64,000 bases of DNA from Nematostella vectensis (Eukaryota > Cnidaria > Anthozoa > Actiniaria > Edwardsiidae), in contig NC_064046.1 in assembly GCF_932526225.1 (NCBI RefSeq), forward strand, positions 6,435,306 through 6,499,305, written 5' to 3'. Below, piece after piece: positions 1-12,400 of this stretch. The notes beneath the pieces were generated by a model. It ran no database searches and was not told where the DNA came from. It saw only the letters and a list, made by a program, of their open reading frames with translations. Both the position numbers and the translations under genes were made by a program. Each line of letters opens with the position of its first letter. The stretch's first letter is position 1.

Positions 1-372
1 ATTCGCGAAAAAAAGTGACGTGAAAATTAAGTGTCGCGAAAATTAGGATGCGCAAAATAAAGCGAGTATATAAGAAGCCTTTGGGGGAATATTGACCGTT
101 TAATAAGCTTTATGGAAACACCTTGTCTATTTAATCATCTAATGTATACATAGTACCGTAAGGGGTTGGGTTGGACTTGTATTTTAGATTTTTATGAAAC
201 TAAATTTAGCCCACGCATCTTTTTGTTACATATTGTTTCAGTATTGATTATTACAGCACATTTTAATTCCACTTGTTTTGCTTGATTTTATTATCCCCAA
301 ATCGCGAAAGTGTCGCGAAAAATATTGCCATCTGAAAATCGCGAAATTTTGACGTCGCGAAAATTGAGTGTA
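1..372. repeat. TCGCGAAA-rich interspersed repeat, cut by window start
   Basis: The motif TCGCGAAA or a one-base variant recurs at both ends of this stretch (about 4-60 and 300-365), with AT-rich DNA between. It codes for nothing convincing: the short frames here are shadows of a CAT/ATC microsatellite at 420-470. The clustering of the motif at two ends suggests a small non-autonomous transposon whose left end lies outside the window. The element class is an inference. Confidence 0.4.
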
Positions 373-2610
373 ATAAGGTATATTCAATCGTGTTGTCGTT
401 ACAAGAAACATCGTGTGATCCATCATCATCATAATCACTATCATCATCATCATCACTATCATCATACACTATCATTTATCAATCAATGGCTGTCGTTTTC
501 CTAAATGGTCTAAAAGAGCCTGGGGCTAACGCGCGGGAGACCTGTGATATTCTAAAACGTTAGGAACTAAGCTCCATTTCCAAGGTGTCTGCAAGGAATT
601 CCTGCAAGTTTACGTAAAAATTCTCGACTTAGAAAGCTCTAGAGCGATAAAAAAGCGAAAAAATGACATATTAGCAGTAACACCGTCATCATCATTACTC
701 GTGATCATTGTTGAGAAGGCAATGATGTCTATATATCCTCACCTTGAAAGTGCATCCTGCTTCAGCAAACCTGCATGGGATTACAAGCAATGGGCACTCT
801 TGATTTAGGTGTACTGCCAGCTGAGGAAGTTAACAAATAAATACACGCGTTTTATAAGACTCTTCCTTACAGTTTCCTGCGCCAAATTTAAAGGAAAACA
901 AGTCCTCGCGCCTTACCGTGGCAAGCAATAATGAGGAATTAAGCCAATAAAGATGCAAGAGTCACAGATTTGATTGGCTCGAAGTTCAAACCTAAACGGA
1001 GGTGTTCTCAAGAATTTCTTTGCCTCGCTGATTGGCTAGTGAAATTCATGTCAATCAAAATATTACTTTTCTCCCAACCTCATTGGTTTAGTTCAAGGTG
1101 CAGTAGCGCGCGTCGCATTGTAAAAGCAAGTCGATCGTTGACCAATTATTGCTAGGTCAGCCTCCCATGACACTCAACACTTGCAGTAGTGTGCAGAGCA
1201 AATAGTGGAATTCTTTTGGGACAATTTACTAATGAAAACAATAATGCAACGCACTCTTGTTGAGGTGACTTCGCTCCAATTTAGTGGCCTAACTATCTGA
1301 GGTCAACGTCACCTAGCTTTTTAACGAGGTCTCCGTTACCTTTGAAAATGGCGCAGAAAGTTTGAAAAAGGAAAAGTGACAAAAAAATCGAAATTGGCAG
1401 CTCTTTATAATTGCAATTTCATAGCGCATAGAAATATTGTTATACTGTGACTTTCTTAGAAGATAACATTAGAACGTGAACAGTGTGAGCCATGGTGAAG
1501 CGAATTGAACAGTCACCCTAGCAGCCGTTCTGGACACTTGTCAATGAGTAGCTGTCATGTGCTGCTCCCGTGCTGTCGTATCAGTTTGTCATGGTTTAGT
1601 GTGTGCTGGTAACGCGGTTCCCACGTGAATGTGGTTTATCAAAGTGTTTTACGTATCATTGAGTGCTTGTCACGTGGTGCCCACGTGAACGTGGTTTCCG
1701 AAGCGTCAAACAGTCGCATAGCTAAGTTTCATCGAATTCTGGTCACGTGGTGTCCATGTTCATGGCTTTCCGTGGCGTCAGTCGGTTGCACCCTACAAGA
1801 CAACTTGTACAAACATAAATACAACAACCACCATTACAATTAAATCATAGTACAAACACAAAGGACTTGTCGCATAACCGTCTCGCGTCTGCTTTTTTAA
1901 GGGAATTCAGATCAAATTAAAGATTCCCTACAAATGTTTCTATTGTCGCAGAATGGAATTTGCAGGGTCAAAGTAAATTCAATACAAACCGCTTCCTTGG
2001 TGAGATCTTTGGCGCCGCACGTGAGCGGACAGGAGATTGGGAACGAGGCACAGCTCTGGAGATGGACCTACAGAGAAACAGTGAAAGACATTTAAAAGAA
2101 CACCCTAAATGAGGTATCATTCATTATCTTGAACAATAAAAACAACAACAACAATAACAACATCAGCAATGACGATTACACTAGTTTCATAAATTACAGA
2201 AGCAGATACAGCAACGCAACCATAACAGCTGCCCTGCTTTGAAGACACATGCCTCAAACGCGAATTACCGATGTGCAACAAATTTGCTTATTTTAAATGT
2301 ATTGGTCGGTAATAAATATATTTCCCTAGCTGCCCCCAGCAGCATTCATTTTTTCCAAAACGCACGCTCGCACGGGAAAGTGCATATTCCCGTTTTTTTT
2401 TGTTCTGAGACAATAAAGAAATCTTAACAGTCACTGGCAAATAATTATTTTATGCAAATTTCACAAAAGTATGAAATTTTAATTAAAATTACTTAAAAAT
2501 ATTGTCTCGACGCCGCCACAGGAAATAAGCTTGACTCTGAAACGCACCAGTTATTAAAATGATTCGGTTCAAGTTCGGTTCGACGTATGCCTTAAGCCTA
2601 AGTCTGTCGT
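373..2610. other. Intergenic, no gene seen
   Basis: All frames are short and lack splice-site context. There is a (CAT)n-like run at 420-470. Around 1550-1760 an imperfect ~60-bp repeat contains several CACGTG boxes (for example near 1624, 1674 and 1745). Short AAC/AAT runs occur at 2130-2165. Nothing here is supported as a gene. Confidence 0.5.
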
Positions 2611-2611
2611 G

Positions 2612-2809
2612 GCGGATAGGTCTATAATGATGGATAAGTCTAACGTGACGGATAAGACTAACGTGACGGATGGGTCTAACGTGACGGATAGGTCTAACGT
2701 GACGGATAAGTCTAACATGATGGATAAATCTAACGTGACGGATAAGACTAACGTGACGGATGGGTCTAACGTGACGGATAAGTCTAACTTGACGGGTAAA
2801 TCTAACGTA
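2612..2809. repeat. 18-bp minisatellite, 11 units
   Basis: Eleven consecutive 18-bp units of the type TCTAACGTGACGGATAAG. Variation is patterned: a block of units recurs, giving a higher-order period of about 90 bp. Because 18 is divisible by three, all copies stay open on both strands and create long repetitive frames (an Asn-Val-Thr-Asp type hexapeptide on the plus strand). No start, splice or flanking coding context supports translation. Confidence 0.85.
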
Positions 2810-5270
2810 AACGCCGTCGTGTCGTCTTTCCGCTGTCGTAATATTGAGGTCCCTATAATCAAGCCATAGCGCGCCAACGGCCAACCGTGACCTACCACTT
2901 CAAAATAAAATATAGGTTTTTGAATTTGCCAAATCGTGATCAGTCGTAAACGCTCACATTCATATCAGCAAACACGACTTCTTTGTTACAGTGTGTACAA
3001 TTGACTAGGCGCCTGCTGCATTCTGGGTAATGCCCTTCCAGCTTTCCTCGCTCCACGCTTGCGCCACAATCTTTAGGACAGCGGACCTCTGACAAATTAC
3101 ATCCTCTCTCCAGGTGTTTCTAAGGAATGAAAATGTTATGGTGTATACACTTTTGGGTCTCTATGTAAATTAAATCAATGCCGGCTTAGCATTTGTAGAA
3201 GCTGCAATTACCACAAGTGTGCTTCACATGAGAATAAACAGGATTTTAGGGCTTATGTTCACTAACTAAAAAACAACTAAGGAAATTGAGACGAAGCGTC
3301 GTGTGCCAATCTTGTAGAAAAGAGACAACAGGAACCATGGGCTATCCACCCCCATATTACCCCTATCTAGCAATCTCACCTCTAGGTCACTTATCGTGCC
3401 CTGCCATTCACAGCCGTCGCCATGGTGAGGGCAGAGAATATCCATCGAGAGGATTTGCCGGTGACATGCGTTATCGGGAAATATCTGAAATAAGAAATCA
3501 TCACTAACACCAACACTATAATACTATCACTAAGGGGTCGACCATTCAACTTTTCAGGGGTGCTTTATTGTTGAGCAACAAGTTTAATGTTCGGCCCCTA
3601 GCGCCATTATCATGAAAGAAAATTTGACTGCGACAAGCGTTAATTAGGAATTACTGAAAAAGGAGGTGAAATCATCGTCAGGATTTTCGCCATTAGTGTG
3701 ATCATCACCACAATATTATAATCGTCATGGCAAATTTTATCACCATTGTCACCCACAGAGGCGTTTCTAGAGAAAAACGCCTGGTGGGGATATCATCCAT
3801 AATCATAACAAGGGACCTTGTCCATAATCACCATCTTATTACTTTTACCTTGCCGACATTCAAAGTGAGGTTATCCAATGGACAACGAGGCCTTCTATTC
3901 CTAGCAAGCGAAAAAACAGGATTAGAAAGCATATCAGGACAGAGTACGGTACACAAAACACGTTACCATGGCGACGTAGTGTCTCTAATTACCTTATAAT
4001 GGGTTGTATACATGTCTGACAGACGCGATGACCGCATGGCGTGACTTGGACCGGATCACGCAACGCCATCAGACATACGGGACATTCGAAAGACTTGTCC
4101 AACGGAACGACGAACCGAACTTCGTAACCAGGCATCTTGAGCCCGTGCACAATTTGAGATACCAGTGGCTGTCTTCAAAATCCTTTAAGGGATTTTTAAC
4201 TCGACAAGGAGTTTTTTTTTTTTTTTTTGCTTTCCCTTTGTTTTCTTTTCCTGTAATTTTGTTTTCAAATTTGTAGATTCAATTTGCTTTAAAATTGAAT
4301 CCTGCAAAGTGATGAGCAGCTTTGTGGCTGGTGATGGCGAACCGACAATAACCAGATGTTGACGGGCTTTTTGTAATCCTCGGAGCGCTATTAGCATTCA
4401 CAAAAATGATAATTATTCTTCAATTAGAATTTTCTTTCACTTCCACAAATATTCTCGTAGACCTTCTCTAGCCAAAATATTCGATCCTTCACAACAAATG
4501 GAATGTTTACATTTAGAATAACGTCCAACGGAAAAATTCTATTGTGAATTGCGCACAATATTAACCTTCGAATTTCCTTCGCGTGAGTTGGGACCGTAGT
4601 ATTGTCGTTTCCCGATCGTTTCAAGCTTCACGAATCGTAAGTCCAATAGTCCAGTCTTGTAACGTTTAACCGAGAGGATATACCACAGAGAGGCGAAGAA
4701 ATTCGAGCACTAGGCGTTGGTAGTTCGTGTGTACAAGTTAGCGTGGCACGCCTGCGTCCAGTTCGCAGATAGAAGTGATCTCATAACCATAAGACTACGC
4801 CCATGCGCAAAACAACGCGAAAGAAAGTTGAGGAAAACAGATGGCAATGGCTAAAGGAGCTGATATATGTGATATTTTTTTAGCTTATTATCACAAATAA
4901 AATTGTGTTATCATGGCTGGATAGGAAAGTAAGGAGACCACAGTGCGACGTGCGCTAACGTGGTTACAAGGATAGTAGTAGGAAGTCAGTAGGGTTGCAG
5001 AGAGAGAGAGAAAGCAAGCTTTCCATCAAATATTGAAGCACGCTTGAGCATTTCTTCGACACCCAGCTAGAAAGTTCCAAAAAACTGTCAAAGTACCTAC
5101 GGAATCATCTCTCGTCGTAAGATACATTTGGCCGCTGAGCAAGTTGGGGACTACTTAAAATATTTCCAGTATTTGACGATGTTAGTTATAACAAGAACTC
5201 TATGAAAAAAAAAACAGGGTCCTAAGATTAGATGCATTGTTTCAATTGTATCACATAGATTGAAGATACA
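2810..5270. other. Intergenic, no gene seen
   Basis: AT-rich DNA with only short frames. An 18-T run lies at about 4211-4228 and a short GA run at about 5000. I found no exon with credible splice sites and no tRNA-like block. Confidence 0.5.
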
Positions 5271-5696
5271 TTATGTAATGCTCCGTGTAAGAACTAAGCA
5301 AGTCTAACATGCCAACGGCAAATGCAGGCTGGCATGTCAAAAATGCCGTTGTTTGTTCTAGAAATTTGATTGGCCAAGACAAAACATTATAGCATAACTA
5401 TAAGATACAGATAACACATGATTCATAATATTTTTTTAATATTTTGTTATAGGGTTAATTGTTATGTCTGATCCAGCTTTTCAGGTAAATTTTATGTGGG
5501 GAACCTTGTAAATATAAGACGACTAACAGCTATTGTTCTGGCTTCTTCTCATTGGTTCACCACAGAAAATTACCTGTAAGGTGTATAGCAAAGGAGGTTT
5601 CACGCAATTTCTTCTAAATCTTACTATCTTCTATACGTCCTGCATGCATGTTTGGTATAAAAAAGATGCTATGTGGGAAAGCTATAATAAAGATTT

Positions 5697-6077
5697 TTGC
5701 CGCAGGACAATGGGACTTTGCCTAGTTCTTACACGGAGCATTACTTATTTTCCTATTTTCTTTTAGAATTTACGAGACAAACATTGCGGGTACTGCCCGC
5801 GCGCAACAGGTGTCACGTGAGGAATGGAGTTGTCACGCGACGAATGGAGTTGTCACGCGAAGCCACCGGAATCCCATGATTTGACAGGGATGTGACACTC
5901 ACAGTTTTATCATTTTATTTACTGAGTTTCTCTCTCTATTTTTTTTAAACAAGGTAAAAATACGAACATTTCTTGGAATCTTATTATACCTTACAATTTA
6001 ATAAAATCCTCGTTTTATACATCTTCAAGTAATGCTCCGTGTAAGAACTACGGTGAATCTATAGGTCCTGCGGCAAT
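5697..6077. mobile_element. Inverted-repeat DNA element (TTGCCGCAGG family)
   Basis: The left end at 5697-5746 and right end at 6027-6077 are inverted copies over about 50 bp with an internal divergent stretch: both carry TTGCCGCAGGAC at the outer tip and AGTTCTTACACGGAGCATTA inside. Two further single ends of the same family occur at about 5275-5297 and 8447-8485. No transposase frame is present, so this is a non-autonomous element. The superfamily cannot be named from this copy. Confidence 0.7.
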
Positions 6078-6691
6078 AGGGGTTCGTTATCTTTTTAACT
6101 AATCTAATTAATATTGCTATGCTTATTGGTTTAAGACGCTCTGCCCGCCAAATTTGAACTTTGGAGTCACATTTCTCTAAAATAAGTGCTCTTGCACTCA
6201 TATTCATTAGGGGGCTTAGGTTTGAAGTAAGAAAGCTTTCAACCTTTGCATTTTTGTTAAAATCGTATGTTCGGAGCATGGAGAAATCCCTTTCGGATAT
6301 CTGCTAATAACTTTTTATACTTCACTTATTACAATTTTGCGCTTTGTCTCTTGCCAAAGCAAACATTCCGCTGGCTAAACGTGTGAAAATACGGTCTCAC
6401 ATTTCCAAAAGCCTGTTAGTGCGGTAGAATTTAGCTTTCCAAAGAAAGTCACTTTTTCTTTCAAAGATTTTTGACAACGATTTTCATGTTAAGATTGACA
6501 ACTAAAACGATTCACGCCTTTAAATAAAGTTACCAATTTTGCTTTATTCGATCCTCAATACAACTATTATCGCATACAAGCCACAGCAATAAAGTTTACT
6601 GGAATTCACAATAGTAGCAGCCCTCTAATTATTATTTCATCGACACAGACAGAACACACAATATTTTCTTAAAACAAGCCGCAAGCAAGGT

Positions 6692-8118
6692 TTATTCCAT
6701 AAGCTCATTGATGAAGTCGAGAGTGTCCAGCTTATAATCGGGGTCTCCGTCTTCGATACATAGTAGGCCATGAGGACTCACGGAAAATTTCTGCGAAGAA
6801 ATTGTAATTCTTCTGGCTCCAGACGGGCTGCATTTATATTCACTATTTCTTTCAGCTTTTTGCATCCGCATAAGCATTCCACTGCTCTTACTGACAATTG
6901 CGGGTTATTGCTGATATTTATATTTTACAATCTTCTAAAAAAATATCTTCGCTTCACCTAACGCCGTATCTTCTACTTCAATGCATCGTTCTATGTCCTT
7001 TAGTTCTATGTCCCTTAGTTTAGTTGATGCTTTCACGAGTCGTACAGCATCAACTGATGACGGCAAAATTTGCCCTAGTGCAGAGGTTTCCTCAATGTCC
7101 TGTAAAAAAAGTACACACAAACTTAAGATTCCTTCTCAACTTCATTTCTTGAATATCAGAACTTATAAAAAATACAAGGCAACTACAGTCAACTCCCTCA
7201 GAAGCAGACACGTCAGGAACTAAAAACAGTGTTACAAGGGCTGTCAGCTAATGAAAATGAAGAAAGACATTGTTTGAATGGAAAGGAAGACAAAACCCTG
7301 CATTTTGTTAAGTTATCCGCTTACAATTCTTTCACTTAGACGGGAGTTTGCTGTACCTCAATTTCAGGGTGTCAAACCCCAGGAAGTTTCGCTACATTCA
7401 AGGAATACATTCGGGCTTGTTGGTATTTACATTTCACCCAGCTTATAAATCAGGCTCACATAACTTATATTTACATATTCACATCGTAAACTCAAATGAC
7501 AACTTCCCGTAATAAAACTCTTTTAGTAAAATAGAACGAGTAAAATATTTCGTTCCCTTCTGAACCAATTATTTGTCTCTCAAGTACTTATTGACCTATG
7601 AATTTTTCACCTGGAATGGTTCTAACGCGGCTTCAGCAGCGGCGCAGGTCTCAGGTTTCCGGTTGGAAAAACACGCTGGAACTTGAGGCAGTTTCATCTC
7701 TACAGCTCTGCAATTTTGATTTTCGAAATAAATAACAAATTGAAAAGGAGGATCAAGACTGGTCAAGACAGTACAGAAACAGCAGAATCTATACGGCAAG
7801 CGACAGAACATTGACTTTGAGAAAGATAATTTTTCTCACCTCGTGTGAAGTTTTCATGCGTTTGTTTCCAAGCTCCAAATCGACTCGCTGTCGACAGTAT
7901 GTACAAATGCTTCTAGACCAGCCCTTTTTGCCTTTGTCATCTAGCTCCAAGAAAACTTTCTCTACTCTTTTCGCCTTTCTCAGGGACCTCTGTTCCACAT
8001 CTGAAGGCTTACTGCCACACCAAGCCTCGTGGTTTGGGCAGCAACATGATTGCCTTTTGAACACCATAACAAGCTTTTCTAACTTCTCCGACAAAGTTTG
8101 CAAGCAAACAGAACTCAA
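6692..8118 (-). CDS. Unidentified minus-strand gene, candidate exons only
   Basis: Four candidate exons have reasonable splice signals: about 8067(or 8118)-7840 (donor GTGAGA), 7707-7611 (acceptor TTGCAG, donor GTGAAA), 7099-6958 (acceptor TTTACAG, donor GTGAAG) and 6890-6692 (acceptor TTGTCAG). The first encodes a Lys-rich stretch with Cys pairs and a terminal His (C-x2-C...H, BED- or C2H2-like at best). The last ends in an acidic tail ...LDTLDFINELME and a stop. Reading frames do not join cleanly: the first and second exons disagree in phase, and the last exon needs a frame change at an A/T run near 6782-6790. It could be a real gene with sequence errors, have a missed exon, or be a decaying gene. 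I do not recognise the family. An ATGGCG-type promoter motif lies just upstream at about 8227. Confidence 0.35.
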
Positions 8119-8446
8119 AGCGTTTCTTTAAAGTATATACAATAGATTTTCAAACTATTTTCGAAGAGATAATGAATAGCGAGAGACTTGTCTTAATATA
8201 TCGAGGAGGAAGCATGTAGAATTCAAAATGGCGACGTGAGCGCTAGGTCGGAAATGTAACTTCCGAACATACGATTCGGACAAAACTCGGGGATAAGTCG
8301 TAACAATGCAACCTTTGTTTTATTCTTAATTTAAATGTTTGTCAATCAATGGATAAGATACGGAAAACACCCGAAGATGTATTTTAGCCAATCAGAGGGC
8401 AGGATTTTACTGAAGTTTTATAGCTACTTCTGCGCATGCGTTGCCG

Positions 8447-8640
8447 CAGGGTACCGCAGTTCTTACACGAACCATTACTTAATAAAATGCAACAAAAACT
8501 CTATTCGACTCTACCAATTTTTCGTCTTTGATGAGACTTCTTCAGGGCAGAGTCGAATACCAGTTTTTGGTGCATTGTATTAATTCTTCTGGTTTACGAT
8601 CACGACTATTTGGGCCTTTTGTATTTGTCGTGTCCATATA
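8447..8640. repeat. Dispersed repeat with inverted relative at 11.3 kb
   Basis: The segment starts with a relic end of the TTGCCGCAGG family. From about 8530 it carries GGGCAGAGTCGAATACCAGT-type sequence followed by a stretch through TTTGGGCCTTTTGTATT. The same sequence occurs in the opposite orientation at about 11340-11450. It is part of a dispersed, non-coding repeat. Confidence 0.55.
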
Positions 8641-8837
8641 TACACTAGTTTCTGAGGTTTGCGACGAAAGCCACTTCGTAGTCACAGTCAGGACGGCCGT
8701 TAAACACATGAGCCTTAGTTCAAACGGCGTATTATCCATGAGCCGTATTCAATGCAAATGAATGCAAGTGAACCATTGTTTTACCTTCATTTGCAGTGAA
8801 AACGGCTCATGGAACATAAGACGTTTGTGCATGGCCT

Positions 8838-8875
8838 CCAGGCCCGTACCCAGAATTTTCCATGTGTGTGTGTGT

Positions 8876-8920
<45 letters not shown>

Positions 8921-9166
8921 GGTTGTAATTTTTCCGATAAAAATCTGACCACCCCCGAAAGAACAAAAAGGAGTTTTTTTTATGCCGTGGCAGTATCTCC
9001 ACGGGTCTATTATCGGATTTGGTGGCTAAAAAAAAAGTATGCTTTATAGTTCTGTCTTTTTCTACAACTTGCATGTCTATCGCAAAACGGATGTGGGCTT
9101 TCCACAGTTGTGGGAAGGGGGTGAGGGGGTGAACGCACCCTCTGTACCCCCTGGGTACGGGCAATG
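8838..9166. mobile_element. G-rich MITE, copy A, with 44-nt poly-G
   Basis: The left end CCAGGCCCGTACCCAG and right end CTGGGTACGGGC are inverted. The interior has a (TG)n tract running into 44 consecutive G (8876-8919), then sequence shared with copies at 29.3 and 30.3 kb (for example a TATCGGATTTGG-type block). No transposase is encoded. Long Pro/Gly frames across the G-run are artefacts. Confidence 0.75.
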
Positions 9167-9429
9167 GCCTGAGAGAGCGCCGAAAACCCCTTAGGCTACA
9201 AAAAGGAGATAAGTATAGACAAAATTATTAATAAACAACATTGCAAATCTCAGAAACCACTGGAACTTTGATCAAGCTGTTGAGGTGGCTAAATCACAGG
9301 CTTCCCACTCGCGTCAAGCATTGCTTCAATAATAACCCACTTTTTGGCCAAGGGTGGTGGAGGTTGCATGCTTTCCCCGCCCTCCACCCCATAGGTACAT
9401 GCCTGTCCAGTCTCTGTAGACGTAACAGC

Positions 9430-12400
9430 CTAATCTCTGTGCTCTTTCTCAATCTTCATGGGAACAGTGGAGACAATCTGTTCCTCAAACACAAACCTCT
9501 TGACCTGGGAGAAAACAAAGAGGAAGATAAAGAGGATAGCAAGGTACTGGACCCATGCCCACTTGATCATCTGCCAGAATCCTGGTCTGTACCTGGTCAT
9601 GTGGTTAAGGGGAATAAGCTGGGGTCTGATTGGCTCATGGTTTGGATTTTTGAAATTATAAAAAACAGCAAAAGAAAGAAGAAGTAAACTATCAAACATA
9701 AAAAAAAAAACATTTTACTATAAGCTCAGCTGCTATTAACTGTTAAATGGAACATCAAATTGAAAAAAGGACTATTAAAAAGTTGAAAACTTATGGCAAT
9801 GTTGTTTCTGTTGCTGATGATGATAATGACAATGGTGATAGATATGATGGGTGGTTATCATAATGATAGTCATAATGGTGCTGGTAAAGATTACTGGTAA
9901 AGATTACTGGATGGTGATGATGATGATGACAGTGGTCATGATGGAGATATTTATTTAATGGTAATATTAGGGTTGCCCCTAATAATTCTTCTGCCAGTTG
10001 GCTAGGAAACTACTGTAAGCCAGTTAAATACTTTACATTAAAACATTATGCCACCAGCTGGTGAGATTTATCAACAGTGGATGCTTAGGGACAACCCTGT
10101 GATGGTGATGGTGAGGATGGCAATGGTAATGTGATGGAGATGATGATGATTAAGACACTGATAATAGTAAAACCAAGAGCATGGTAACAAAGATAGGTAC
10201 CAAATTAAGGATACATAATGGTCTCCTCTGGGTAATTAACAGTCCCTTTGACCACAAAGGGCTGTCCGGCAGCACGCCCGCCCGTCCAAATCGAGTATGG
10301 TGACACATATTCTGTACTAACATTGCGCTTGATGTAAGACTTGAAGATCTGGTGCAAGTTGTAGCTATCCACTAAGGTACTAGTCCCATCAATGATTGGG
10401 ACCTGGAAACATAAATATCCAAGTTGTGAGAAATGGCTCTGATATTAAACAAAACAAGAGGTCCTGGGTTAATGTTGGCCTGGTCAGTTTGGAAAGTTTG
10501 AAGATGAAACTAATAATATTGGTTTGATATCAGAATCCACTGCAAAGGCAAGTTTATACTGGTACATTCTGTATAAAAAATGCCTTATACAATTTAATAC
10601 TGCAAACTAGTTTACTATTAATATCCACTAGTGGAGACCTGTGAAACATTCACGTTTATTATTCATAAAAGACATTAGGGCCATTACCTGATCTGAAAAA
10701 AAAAAAAAACGGTTTCATCATAATCATGTAAAATTCGATTTGAAAAGTGTATCCCCCTTTGCCAAAACTTGAAGCATAGCTGGATCTTTTATCATATTGG
10801 AAAAAAACTACACCAAAAAGATCTTATTGGGGGCCCTGTGTTCAGAGTGTTTGGCGGGAGATTCATGTGAGTTTGCACATCCACATTTAAGTCAAATTCA
10901 ATCAAAGTTTTTCCAGCCATTTGTATGGGCAATGAAGAACACGAATTCTTGCAGCATTGGCCCTGTCTTGGTGGTATTTTTGGTGGTTGATTTCATACTA
11001 TTTTCTGTGAAATGTGATACAAAGGTATGTGGCTTTATGTGTGATCGGCTAAGCTTGAAATTTGTTTTGTCCTATAAGTAAAGTCATATTAATGAAGAAA
11101 ACAATCAGAACTGTAGTCTCATGCGCAGCCGTCCTTTGTGTCAGTGAGGCAACTCTTCCGCCGAATTTGCAGCCTCTCTTTGCCTGATCATTTGAGAGTG
11201 GAAACCATTCCCCATGCCCCCTTTTAGCTAGGGATTGTCATTTGTGTGGTTCTTGAGTTTTCTAGTTCCTCCTTTTCTCCGTGAGAGATAGCACACACAT
11301 TTTTATAAGATGATGTATAATTCAAATTTAATTCATGAATCAATACAAAAGGCCCAAACAGTCGTGTTCGTAGACCAAAAGAATAAATACAATACACCAA
11401 AAACTGGTATTCAACCCTGCCAAATGAATACCAGTTTTTGCTGTATTGTATCAATTAACACATTGCCCCTCAACCCGCCTGTACCGGCTTTGGGAAGTAC
11501 CCACAACCCAAAAAATTCATAAATGCAAAATAAACACAACAAGATGAAGATACTCAGGCATCAGTCTAAGGGATAAATGGTCTTGCAGATATGCATCCAA
11601 CCAAGGTGTTGGCATCTACTCTTAAGCCAAATAATAGCACAGGTTCTTTGACAAATTTCAAATCGAACAAGGAGAGAAAAGCAGAATCACCCCTCTCAAT
11701 AGAACGCTCAAAATACCGCACAAGGGAGAGGGATCAGCAAACACAGCTCAAGACAAAAATAGATACCTTTATTCTGATCCTCCAGGTACATTTCCTTGGC
11801 CTCAAAACACAATGTCCATTTCTTGAAGGATTGTACAACCACGAAAATATCTTTACGTATTGCAAAGCATTCTGGGAGATCCAGGGGAAAATTCACGAGG
11901 GGGGGACAAGTCAACACTCCTCTCCCCAAAGTCAGATGGTTTTTTATAAGTCTTTTCACCCCAAAGCCAAACAAATCAATTCCAGGTCATACAGACCCAG
12001 AATAGCAGTGTAAACAATTTTGGAATCAATTTGGTTTCAGAAAAGACAGCATTTAGGAGAGCTGTGGTGATTCATTAGAAAATTATTTTCTCATCCGGGC
12101 AAACCAAACAAGAAAAAATCATCATGAATCCACCTTTGCTTGCAAATATCCATAAGCAAAGCACTCAATTATGCCCCAAAAGACTTCATGATGTCCTGAG
12201 ACACTCTCCTAATATGCTCATAGCTGTATTTTTGATGAAAAATACAAGCAACCATCAAAATGTGCTGGCTTCAGCACAACGACGAGGGATTAAAAGTGGG
12301 GACCGCAAAGCACTGTTGGAAAGCTTGGATACCGCTGACTAGGTGCAGCTGTGTTTGACTTTGACGGGCTGTATAAAACTCAGAATATGGGGGGAGGTAT

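Noticed and set aside
2489-2898. Minus-strand Arg/His-rich and Leu/Val-rich frames
   Set aside because: These are two phases of the 18-bp minisatellite.
7811-8131. Plus-strand 106-codon frame
   Set aside because: It is the shadow of the minus-strand candidate exon, with composition fitting antisense translation.
8749-9164. Poly-Pro / poly-Gly open frames
   Set aside because: They are the translation of a 44-nt G-run inside a MITE.
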